Under the pieces are notes generated by a model that had not been told where the DNA came from, made no database searches, and saw only the letters and a list, made by a program, of their open reading frames with translations. A DNA stretch of 15,555 nucleotides from assembly GCA_028820215.1 (NCBI GenBank), contig JAPPKD010000208.1, forward strand, positions 1-15,555, read 5' to 3'. The translations under genes were made by a program, and so were the position numbers. Below, in pieces: positions 1 through 6,310 of the stretch. Origin of the DNA: Spirochaetaceae bacterium. Its GTDB lineage: Bacteria > Spirochaetota > Spirochaetia > SZUA-6 > Bin103. Numbering within the stretch: the first letter of the stretch is position 1; each line of letters opens with the position of its first letter.

Positions 1-2
1 TG

Positions 3-1064
3 ACGCTGAGCGCCGCCGCGGAGCTGCAGTGGGCCTTCGACCGGCAGCGGCGGCGCGGGGCGATCGCCGGCATCGCGTCGACCGGGCCGGCTGGGGCTGT
101 GGCGCCGGGGGCAGCCGCGGCCGGGGCTGACCTGCCACGCTCAGCGCCGACGGAGGCGCCGGCGCTGTGGGGCGGTGCGCTGGGCTCAGCGCAGGCCGAG
201 GTCGCGTCGGCAGCCGATCCGGTGGCGGATGCCGCGACGGGAGCAACGCCGAGCCACTCCGAGCCCGCGCCTCCGCTGGTGCTCGATGCGGCAGGAAGAC
301 AGAAGCTGGTCGAGGAGGCTGCCGGCAAGAGCGCGCGGCAGGTCCGGCGGATGCTGGCCGACCTGGACCCGGAGCTGGCGCCGCCGGCCGACCGCGTGCG
401 CCCGCTCGGCGACGGGCGCTACGAGTTGAAGGCCGTCATCGACGCCGACTGCCAGCAGGGACTGGAGCAGCTCCGCGGATTGCTCTCGCACGTGGACCCG
501 CGCATGACTGTGGGCCAGCTCGTCGGCCGTATCGTGCAGGAGGCGCTCGACCGCCACGACCCGAGCCGCCCGCCGCGCCGGGCGCGCACCGGCAGGGAGG
601 CGTCGCAAGGCGACTCCGAGCCCGCTCCGGCGGCGAAGGAGCGGGCCGCGCCGGAACCCGGTCACGCTGTCACGGCGCAGGACGAGGCGATCCTCGCCGG
701 CACGACTCCGACGCCGGAGGGGACGCCGCGCCCCAAGCCAACCTCCGCGCCGTCGCCGACCCGACAGGAAGCGACCGACCGCCGAACCGCTGCCGGGACG
801 AAGCCGCCCGGCGCCGCCACTTCGACGCCGAAGCCGTACGGTACGGGCCGCGCGATTCCGGCGGCGGTCCGACGACAGGTATGGCAGCGGGACGGGGGCC
901 GCTGCAGCTACCTCGACCGGAAGACCGGACGCCGCTGCAACTCACGACATCTGATCGAGATAGACCACATCCTGCCGTATGCGCTTGGCGGTGGTGCCGA
1001 TCCCGTGAATCTCCGATTGCTCTGCCGCGCCCACCACCGGCATCGGCACGCGCCGCACGGCTGA
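3..1064 (+). CDS. HNH endonuclease, left copy (5'-truncated by window edge)
   Basis: The frame is open from the first bases to a TGA at 1062-1064. No ATG/GTG/TTG occurs before the GTG at 99, and in-frame coding continues upstream of that GTG, so the true start probably lies outside the window. The C-terminal part is an HNH nuclease domain: RDGGRCSYL with a Cys at 903, a second Cys in GRRCNS, the catalytic Asp-His pair (IDH) at 963-968, Asn at 1008 and CRAHH at 1023-1037. These fit a Zn-stabilised beta-beta-alpha metal finger. Before it come a conserved block (QKLVEEAAGKSARQVRRMLA, about 300-360, then the DGRYELKAVIDADC region) and a low-complexity Pro/Ala/Thr linker (about 590-840). The architecture resembles the abundant bacterial HNH family with a helical N-terminus. 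Its role (selfish element, restriction or recombination-linked) cannot be told from sequence. A near-identical inverted copy closes the window. Confidence 0.85.
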   Translation, partial: TLSAAAELQWAFDRQRRRGAIAGIASTGPAGAVAPGAAAAGADLPRSAPTEAPALWGGALGSAQAEVASAADPVADAATGATPSHSEPAPPLVLDAAGRQKLVEEAAGKSARQVRRMLADLDPELAPPADRVRPLGDGRYELKAVIDADCQQGLEQLRGLLSHVDPRMTVGQLVGRIVQEALDRHDPSRPPRRARTGREASQGDSEPAPAAKERAAPEPGHAVTAQDEAILAGTTPTPEGTPRPKPTSAPSPTRQEATDRRTAAGTKPPGAATSTPKPYGTGRAIPAAVRRQVWQRDGGRCSYLDRKTGRRCNSRHLIEIDHILPYALGGGADPVNLRLLCRAHHRHRHAPHG

Positions 1065-1065
1065 A
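186..1065 (+). repeat. Left arm of inverted HNH-gene repeat
   Basis: The sequence from 186 onward matches the minus strand at the right end of the window, beginning at 15555. Long stretches are nearly identical, for example the region around 400-590 against 15340-15150 on the opposite strand. Similarity breaks down in the linker (about 600-830), resumes over the HNH domain and stops just after the stop codon. The right partner probably continues beyond the window. No terminal inverted repeat or target-site duplication is visible, so this looks like duplicated coding sequence and not a delimited transposon. Confidence 0.85.
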
Positions 1066-1142
1066 CGGCGCCTTTCGGAATCGGACCCGAAGCCACTGCA
1101 GTCCCATCTCCCTCGGCGTTGCCCACACGAACGTGAAGACGC

Positions 1143-1178
1143 AAAACGGGCGCGACGCCCCGGAGGACGCCGCGCCCG
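1143..1178 (-). terminator. Intrinsic terminator of the lipoprotein gene
   Basis: The arms CGGGCGCGACG (1147-1157) and CGCCGCGCCCG (1168-1178) form an 11-bp stem. On the minus-strand transcript the single non-Watson-Crick position is a G-U wobble. The loop is 10 nt. The stem is followed on the minus strand by TTTTGCGTCTT (four U from 1146-1143). It lies 36 nt beyond the lipoprotein stop codon. No comparable T-run follows on the plus strand, so it should act mainly on the minus-strand transcript. Confidence 0.75.
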
Positions 1179-1213
1179 CGGCTACCGTGATTGGGGCTTG
1201 CCGGCCGTTCGCC

Positions 1214-2206
1214 TCAGCTCCCCTGGCCTTCGCCGCCGGAGCCGTGTTCGCCGGAGCTTTCACCGCCGGACCCTTCGGCCCCCTCGCCCCCGGTGTGAGG
1301 CTGAGGACCGGGGCCGGCACAGTCGAACACTTCCATGTGGACGACGTAGCCGTCGAACGCCACGCCTGCGAGTGCGGGCTCGCTGGAGACGCTCACGTTG
1401 GTCGTCGCCGTCTGGCCGGGCTTGAGGTCGCCGAGCTGGTCGGGGCCAAGCTCGCCCACGGTCGTCGTGCCGTTCTTCAGGTGAGGTTCCGCCTGGACGT
1501 AGCAGACGTTCTGCGAGGTCGTGTTCCGCACCGTCGCGATGACGGACTTCGTCGCGGCATCGTAGCGGGCATCGATCGCCAGCGGGCCGAGGTTGCCCTG
1601 CCACGTCTGCGCGAGTGGAACGACCGGGCTCGACATCGCCGCTTCGTCAAGCTCCTGGCCGCCGCCTTCGCTGTTGCCGGTTTCGGCACCTTCGGGGCCA
1701 TCGCCGCCGGCGCCTTCGCTGCCGCCTTCGCGCCCGGACTCTCCGCCTTCGCCGCTACCGACCTCGGCGTGCGCCACCCATCCGGTGAATGACCCCTGCG
1801 TCGACGGCAGCTCGATCGCTACGACTTCGCCCCCGGCAATGTCGATGGGAGTCGTGGGCCCGAGCTCGGTTCCGTTCGAGAGGTGGATCTCAACCCTGAC
1901 GCGGGTCAGAACGTTGTTCGTCGTGTTCTCGACGGTGCCCTTGAAGGAGTTGCTCTGAGCGTCGTAGTTCATGATCAGCCGCGCGCCGCTGCGGGTCATG
2001 TCGAAGGTCTCGTCGGGCGCCAACTGGTTGGCCGCGCTGCCGCCTTCTCCCCCGCCGGAGCCCTCGCCGCCTTCACCGCCGGAGCTCTCGCTGCCTGCGC
2101 CATGCTCGCCGCCGCCTTCGCCGCTGCCGGCACAGCCGCCGATCGCGGCTGCCGACAGGAAGGCGACCAACGCCGCCGCCAGCATCATCCTCTTCGTGGA
2201 AAACAT
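1214..2206 (-). CDS. Lipoprotein with two tandem FxLYD-like domains
   Basis: A 330-aa protein starting at ATG 2206-2204, chosen because an excellent SD (AAGGAGG, 2217-2211) sits 4 nt upstream. The open frame continues far upstream, but that part is antisense to lysS. Residues 1-25 form a lipoprotein signal peptide: basic MFSTKRMM, a hydrophobic core, then a loose IGGC lipobox with Cys25, so it is probably anchored in a membrane facing the periplasm or cell surface. Two related domains follow (about 66-149 and 202-296), each with a YDA..S pattern, a VxNTT motif and a G(T/E) turn. They resemble FxLYD-type beta domains. They are joined by Gly/Glu/Ser-rich linkers at 26-58 and 149-183, with a similar tail at 305-330. 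Cys235 and Cys296 in domain 2 could form a disulfide. Function is unknown. It is monocistronic, with its own leader and terminator. Confidence 0.85.
   Translation of the reverse strand: MFSTKRMMLAAALVAFLSAAAIGGCAGSGEGGGEHGAGSESSGGEGGEGSGGGEGGSAANQLAPDETFDMTRSGARLIMNYDAQSNSFKGTVENTTNNVLTRVRVEIHLSNGTELGPTTPIDIAGGEVVAIELPSTQGSFTGWVAHAEVGSGEGGESGREGGSEGAGGDGPEGAETGNSEGGGQELDEAAMSSPVVPLAQTWQGNLGPLAIDARYDAATKSVIATVRNTTSQNVCYVQAEPHLKNGTTTVGELGPDQLGDLKPGQTATTNVSVSSEPALAGVAFDGYVVHMEVFDCAGPGPQPHTGGEGAEGSGGESSGEHGSGGEGQGS
2033..2131 (-). repeat. Gly/Glu/Ser low-complexity coding repeat
   Basis: This encodes residues 26-58 of the lipoprotein, made of degenerate GEGG/SGGEGG units. Related low-complexity stretches lie at about 1658-1762 (central linker) and 1217-1294 (C-terminal tail). 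Such spacers usually hold folded lipoprotein domains away from the membrane; that role is inferred. Confidence 0.7.
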
Positions 2207-2210
2207 GGTT

Positions 2211-2256
2211 CCTCCTTGGGGTTGCCCCCCGGTCTCGTGTGAGACGTCCTGTCTCA
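2211..2256 (-). promoter_or_regulatory. Structured leader and SD of the lipoprotein gene
   Basis: SD AAGGAGG at 2217-2211. Immediately upstream in the mRNA, GGGG-GCAA-CCCC (2229-2218) can form a GNRA-capped hairpin abutting the SD. Further upstream are two overlapping perfect inverted repeats on the plus strand: GTCTC-GTGT-GAGAC (2232-2245) and TGAGAC-GTCCT-GTCTCA (2240-2256). They share GAGAC (2241-2245), so only one can form at a time. This could be an operator or a simple RNA switch. No convincing -35/-10 pair was found. Confidence 0.45.
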
Positions 2257-2395
2257 TCGGAACCAGTGTCGACGCTGAATGTCGCACAAATGTCCCAAAC
2301 GGAAAGAAGCGTTCCGAAGCGACCGTTTCGAGGAACGTGAGCGTGACGACTTGCCGCTCATGCGGCCGGTCCGACAGACTCCCGCTCCTATACCG

Positions 2396-4018
2396 ATGGC
2401 GAAGCAGTCGAAGGATGCCCTGCACTGGGCCGACGCCACCGCGGAGCGGATCGTCCGCCAGCGCGGCGAGCGGGACCGCTACGTGCTGGCGGCCGGCATC
2501 ACCCCGTCCGGGACCGTGCACTTCGGCAACATGCGCGAAATCATCACGCCGGAGCTGGTCGCGCGCGCCCTGCGCCGGGCGGGCTACGGGGTGCGCTTCA
2601 TCTACCTGTGGGACGATTACGACCGGTTCCGCAAGGTGCCCGCGAACCTGGCCGGAGACGGCTGGGAGCGCTACATCGGCGCGCCGCTCTCGGAGATCCC
2701 CGATCCGCACGGCGCCGCCGCGAGCTACGCCCGCCACTTCGCGGGCGTATTCGAACAGCAGATGGCCCGGCTGGGGATCGAGCCGGAGTGGATCTCTCAG
2801 GCCGAGATGTACGGAAGCGGCGCCTACGCCGAAGGGGTGCGCACCGCGCTGTGCCACCGGCAGACGCTGCGTGAGATCCTGGACCGGCAACGCACCACCC
2901 CGCTCGCTGCCGACTGGTGGCCGGTGGAGGTGTACTGCGCCTGCGGCGCCGGTGCTGCGGGCACCGCCGTGCTGAGCTGGGACGGCGACTACGGGCTGAC
3001 CTACCGCTGCGCGGCCTGCGACGCCGAGCGGCCGGCCGACCTGCGCCGCGGGGACGGTGTGAAGCTGGGCTGGCGCGTCGACTGGCCGATGCGCTGGGCC
3101 CACCACGGCGTCGATTTCGAGGCGGCCGGCAAGGACCACCACACCGCCGGCGGATCCTGGGAGACCGCTGCGCCGATCGCCGGCGAGGTGTTCGGCAGGC
3201 CGCCGCCGGCCACGCTCAAGTTCGACTGGATCAACGTCCGCGGCGTGGGCACCATGGCGTCGTCGAGCGGCCAGTTGATCTCGCCCGCCGACGCGCTGGC
3301 GGTCTATCAGCCGGAGGTCGTCCGCTACCTGTTCGCGCGCACGCGCCCCGACCGCGAGTTCGAGATCTCCTTCGACCTGGACGTGCTGAAGACCTACGAG
3401 GACTACGACCGGGCCGGGCGCGTGGGCCGCGGCACGGAACCGGCTGCGGAGCCGCGGCGGATACGCGAGGGCCGTGCGGTCGAGCTGAGCGAGGTCGACC
3501 CGGACGCGCCGCTCCCGGCCGGGCAGGTCGAGGTCTCGTTCCGCCACCTGTGCAGCCTGCTGCAGATCCACGACGGCGACATCGAAGGGGTCGTGGCAAG
3601 CCTGCCGAACGATGGTGCCGGCAGTGACGCCGGCGACCGGCTGCAGGACCGCGCCCGGTGCGCCTGGCACTGGATCACCACCCATGCGCCCGAAGGGTTC
3701 CGCTTTCGGCTGCGCGATCCCGGCGCGCCTCCGGTGCCGGTGAGCGCGCCGGTGGCCGCCGCCGTCGCCGGCCTTCGTGAGCGGCTGGCCAGCGGCCAGC
3801 GACCGGCCGGCGGCGACTCCTCCGACGCGAAGGCGGTGAACCAGGCCGTCTACGACGTGGCGGCCGCGCACGGCATGGAGGCGCGGGAACTGTTCGCGGA
3901 GCTGTACCGGGTCCTGATCGACCAGGACCGCGGACCCCGCCTGGCCGAGTTCATCCTCACGATCGGCGTGTCCCGCATCGACCCGCTGCTGGCCAACGTC
4001 GCGGCACGCGATGGCTGA
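2396..4018 (+). CDS. lysS: Lysyl-tRNA synthetase, class I
   Basis: Charges tRNA-Lys with lysine in the cytoplasm. The 540-aa length is typical of class I LysRS, the archaeal/spirochaetal type unrelated to the common class II enzyme. Visible motifs: HIGH-like HFGN at residues 42-45 within TPSGTVHFGNMRE; a cysteine set at 181, 183, 205 and 208 suggesting a Zn ribbon; WPMRW and AGKDHHTAGGS of the Rossmann core; and a KMSKS-like loop TMASSSG at 286-292. The loop lacks the Lys expected in the family's KxSSSxG. The C-terminal helical part contains PLLANVAARDG at its end. Start: an upstream in-frame ATG (2279) would add 39 residues that do not look like LysRS, and conserved homology begins at HWADATAE (10-17), so ATG 2396 is preferred, although no SD precedes it. 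It is the first gene of a five-gene run and overlaps rpiA by 8 nt. Confidence 0.95.
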   Translation: MAKQSKDALHWADATAERIVRQRGERDRYVLAAGITPSGTVHFGNMREIITPELVARALRRAGYGVRFIYLWDDYDRFRKVPANLAGDGWERYIGAPLSEIPDPHGAAASYARHFAGVFEQQMARLGIEPEWISQAEMYGSGAYAEGVRTALCHRQTLREILDRQRTTPLAADWWPVEVYCACGAGAAGTAVLSWDGDYGLTYRCAACDAERPADLRRGDGVKLGWRVDWPMRWAHHGVDFEAAGKDHHTAGGSWETAAPIAGEVFGRPPPATLKFDWINVRGVGTMASSSGQLISPADALAVYQPEVVRYLFARTRPDREFEISFDLDVLKTYEDYDRAGRVGRGTEPAAEPRRIREGRAVELSEVDPDAPLPAGQVEVSFRHLCSLLQIHDGDIEGVVASLPNDGAGSDAGDRLQDRARCAWHWITTHAPEGFRFRLRDPGAPPVPVSAPVAAAVAGLRERLASGQRPAGGDSSDAKAVNQAVYDVAAAHGMEARELFAELYRVLIDQDRGPRLAEFILTIGVSRIDPLLANVAARDG

Positions 4019-4736
4019 CCTGAAGGCCGAGATCGCCCGCGCGGCCGTAACGGCGTTGATCCGCGACGGCCAGCGCCTGGGACTGGGGTCGGGCTCCACC
4101 GCGCTGGAGGTGATCCGCCGGGTCGGCGCCCAGGTCGCGGCCGGCCGCCTTTCCGGCTTGACCGTGGTGCCCACCAGCCGGCAGGCGCAGATCGCCTGCT
4201 GGGAGCTGGGGCTGTCGCCGGTGGGGCTGAGCGACCCGTCGGTGCGCGGCGAGGTGGACGTGCTGATCGACGGCGCCGACGAGGTGGACCCCGCCTGGCG
4301 GCTGACCAAGGGCGGCGGCGCGGCGCTGCTGACCGAGAAGATCGTCGCCGCCGTCGCGGCCCGCTACGCGGTCGTCGTGGACGACGGCAAGCTGGTCGAC
4401 CGGCTCGGCACCCGGCACCCGCTGCCGGTGGAGGTCGTCCCCGACGCCCTGGCCGTGGCCGAGCGGGCGCTCGCCCGGCTGGGACTACCCGGAACGGTGC
4501 GCGAAGCGGTGCGCAAGGCCGGCCCGGTGATCACCGACCACGGCAACCTGATCATCGACGTGCAGCCGGCCGGCGCGTTCGACCCGGAAGCGGTCGAGCG
4601 CGAGCTCGCCACTGTGCCCGGCGTCGTCTGCGTTGGTATCTTCACGCGACCGGTGGACGACCTGTTCGTCGGCCGGCACGAAACCGACGTCACCCGGTAC
4701 CGACCGGGGGAGGATGCACATGCTGAGCGCAGGTGA
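4011..4736 (+). CDS. rpiA: Ribose-5-phosphate isomerase A
   Basis: Interconverts ribose 5-phosphate and ribulose 5-phosphate in the non-oxidative pentose phosphate pathway, supplying ribose for nucleotides. The 241-aa protein has the full RpiA motif set: GLGSGST phosphate loop at 24-30, DVLIDGADEVD at 83-93 and KGGGAALLTEK at 100-110. Lys100 and Glu109 keep the nine-residue spacing of the E. coli Lys94/Glu103 pair. VVDDGKLVDRLG and ITDHGNLIIDV follow. The ATG lies inside the end of lysS (overlap ATGGCTGA), implying translational coupling. The 3' end overlaps bcp by 17 nt. The length is slightly above the usual 220-230 aa, from a short tail after the conserved core. Confidence 0.95.
   Translation: MADLKAEIARAAVTALIRDGQRLGLGSGSTALEVIRRVGAQVAAGRLSGLTVVPTSRQAQIACWELGLSPVGLSDPSVRGEVDVLIDGADEVDPAWRLTKGGGAALLTEKIVAAVAARYAVVVDDGKLVDRLGTRHPLPVEVVPDALAVAERALARLGLPGTVREAVRKAGPVITDHGNLIIDVQPAGAFDPEAVERELATVPGVVCVGIFTRPVDDLFVGRHETDVTRYRPGEDAHAERR
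4709..4713 (+). promoter_or_regulatory. SD that decides the bcp start
   Basis: GGAGG at 4709-4713 touches the first candidate ATG (4714, spacing zero) but sits 6 nt before the second ATG (4720). The second ATG is therefore the likely initiation codon. Confidence 0.65.
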
Positions 4737-5178
4737 CCCCGCGCCCGACTTCTCGCTGCAGGACCAGGACGGCAACACGCACAGCCTGGCCGACTACGCG
4801 GGCCGGCAGCTCTTGATCTACTTCTATCCGCGGGCCGACACCCCCGGATGCACCCGGCAGTCGTGCTCGGTACGCGACCACGCGGCCGACCTGGCCGCGA
4901 AGGGCATCGCCGCCGTCGGCGTCAGCCCCGACGGTCCGGCCGCGCAGAAGCGATTCGACGACAAGTTCTCGCTGGGCTTCCCGCTGCTCTGCGACACCGA
5001 TCGCGCGATGATCGACGCCTACGGCGCGTGGGGCGAGCGCACGGTGTTCGGCAAGACCGGCATGGGCCTGATCCGCTCGTCGTTCCTGGTCGGCGCCGAC
5101 GGAACGTTGCGCGGCGCCTGGTCGCCGGTGACGCCGGAAGACACGGTCCCGAACGCGCTGGCGGCAGCCGAGGGGTAA
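4720..5178 (+). CDS. bcp: Thiol peroxidase of the BCP/PrxQ peroxiredoxin family
   Basis: Reduces hydrogen peroxide and organic hydroperoxides, with electrons normally from thioredoxin. The 152-aa length is standard. FYPRADTPGCTRQSC carries the peroxidatic Cys44 (TPGCT) and the resolving Cys49 five residues later, the spacing seen in E. coli Bcp, so an atypical 2-Cys mechanism is expected. PDFSLQDQDG at the N-terminus and SFLVGADGTLRGAW near the C-terminus are family signatures. There is no signal peptide, so it is cytoplasmic. The start is set by SD spacing. The gene overlaps rpiA by 17 nt and ends 6 nt before mnmA, so it is almost surely co-transcribed with both. Confidence 0.94.
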   Translation: MLSAGDPAPDFSLQDQDGNTHSLADYAGRQLLIYFYPRADTPGCTRQSCSVRDHAADLAAKGIAAVGVSPDGPAAQKRFDDKFSLGFPLLCDTDRAMIDAYGAWGERTVFGKTGMGLIRSSFLVGADGTLRGAWSPVTPEDTVPNALAAAEG

Positions 5179-5184
5179 GCCACG

Positions 5185-6297
5185 TTGCACGCCGCCCTGC
5201 TCCTGTCCGGCGGCGTCGACAGTTCGGTGGCGCTGGTACGGCTGCAGGAGTCGGGCGCCCGTGTCACCGCCTTCTACCTCAAGGTCTGGCTCGAGGAGGA
5301 GTTGGCCGGCCTGGGCGACTGCCCGTGGCAGGAGGACCTGGAATACGCGCGCGCGGTCTGCGAGCAGCGGCGCGTGCCGCTGCACGTGGTCTCCGTCCAG
5401 CAGGAGTACCTGGAGCGCGTGCTGGACTACGTCGTGCGCGAGCTGCGCGCCGGCAACACGCCCAGCCCGGACCTGATGTGCAATCGCCACATCAAGTTCG
5501 GAGTGTTCACGGAGCGCTTCGCGGACGGCTTCGACACGGTCGCCACCGGCCACTACGCGCGCGTGGTCGACACCGGCGCCGGCCCGCGGCTGCGCACCGC
5601 CCCCGACCCCGTCAAGGATCAGACCTATTTCCTGGCCTACGTGAGCGCAGGTCAGCTCGCGCGCGCGGCGTTCCCGATCGGGGATTCGCCGAAGGCCGGC
5701 ATCCGCGCCGAGGCGGCCGCGCACGGCCTGCCGACCCGCGCGCGGCCGGACAGCCAGGGCATCTGCTTCCTGGGCCGGATCAGCTACCGCGACTTCGTGC
5801 GCCGGCGGCTGGGCGAGCGGCCCGGGCCGATCGTGGAGCGGGAGAGCGGCCGCCTGCTCGGCGAGCATCGCGGCCATCACTTCTTCACGGTCGGCCAGCG
5901 GCAGGGACTGGGACTGGGGGACGGCCCCTGGTACGTCGTGGACAAGGACCCGTCCGGCAACCGGGTCACCGTCAGCCGCGCGCCGGCCGCACACGCGGAC
6001 GGCGCCTTCGGACTGACCGGCGCCAACTGGATCGGCGGCGACGCCCCGGCCGGGCCGGCACGGGTCAAGGTCAGGCACGGGCCGGCCTCGCACGCCTGCA
6101 CGGTCACCCCGACGGCCGTCCCGGACCGGGTGGTCGTGCGGGCGGACAGCCCGCTCACCGTCGCTTCCGGCCAGTTCGCGGTGCTCTACGACGGCGAGGA
6201 GTGCCGGGGGGGCGGCGTAATCGAGCCGCTCGACGTGATCGAGCCGCTCGACGTGATCGAACCGCTGGCCGCGGACCCGGCGTACGGCGGCTCGTGA
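5185..6297 (+). CDS. mnmA: tRNA 2-thiouridylase MnmA
   Basis: Installs the 2-thio group on U34 of tRNA-Lys, -Glu and -Gln, using ATP and a sulfur carrier. The protein is 370 aa from a TTG start (5185) with GAGGGG 9 nt upstream. The PP-loop SGGVDSS is at residues 8-14. The catalytic Cys99 is in SPDLMCNRHIKF, and the partner Cys194 is in DSQGICFLG, both expected. The insertion VWLEEELAGLGDCPW (34-48) matches the spirochaete/cyanobacterium/organelle-type subfamily as I recall it. C-terminal beta-barrel motifs include HHFFTVGQRQGLG and YVVDKD. The extreme C-terminus carries three VIEPL(D/A) repeats after the barrel. A link with lysS fits loosely: both enzymes act on tRNA-Lys. Confidence 0.95.
   Translation: MHAALLLSGGVDSSVALVRLQESGARVTAFYLKVWLEEELAGLGDCPWQEDLEYARAVCEQRRVPLHVVSVQQEYLERVLDYVVRELRAGNTPSPDLMCNRHIKFGVFTERFADGFDTVATGHYARVVDTGAGPRLRTAPDPVKDQTYFLAYVSAGQLARAAFPIGDSPKAGIRAEAAAHGLPTRARPDSQGICFLGRISYRDFVRRRLGERPGPIVERESGRLLGEHRGHHFFTVGQRQGLGLGDGPWYVVDKDPSGNRVTVSRAPAAHADGAFGLTGANWIGGDAPAGPARVKVRHGPASHACTVTPTAVPDRVVVRADSPLTVASGQFAVLYDGEECRGGGVIEPLDVIEPLDVIEPLAADPAYGGS
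6217..6270 (+). repeat. Three 18-bp in-frame tandem units at the mnmA 3' end
   Basis: Units at 6217-6234, 6235-6252 and 6253-6270 encode VIEPLD, VIEPLD and VIEPLA. Units 1 and 2 differ at one base (GTA/GTG at the first codon). The third is more diverged. This is a short tandem expansion outside the catalytic core. Confidence 0.85.
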
Positions 6298-6310
6298 CCG
6301 CCGTGCCGGG

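Noticed and set aside
186..665. Antisense open frame inside the left HNH gene, also present in the right copy (14998-15555)
   Set aside because: Its presence in both copies follows from their near-identity, and the sequence is Arg/Ala-rich. The sense frame has the HNH motifs.
2385..2395. TATACC just before the lysS ATG as a -10 element
   Set aside because: It would place the transcription start after the ATG, and no suitable -35 lies at the correct distance.
2207..4309. Long minus-strand open frame continuing upstream of the lipoprotein across lysS
   Set aside because: It is antisense to the clearly conserved lysS and rpiA genes and has no homology-like motifs. The SD and signal peptide at 2206 mark the real start. 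High GC produces long spurious frames.
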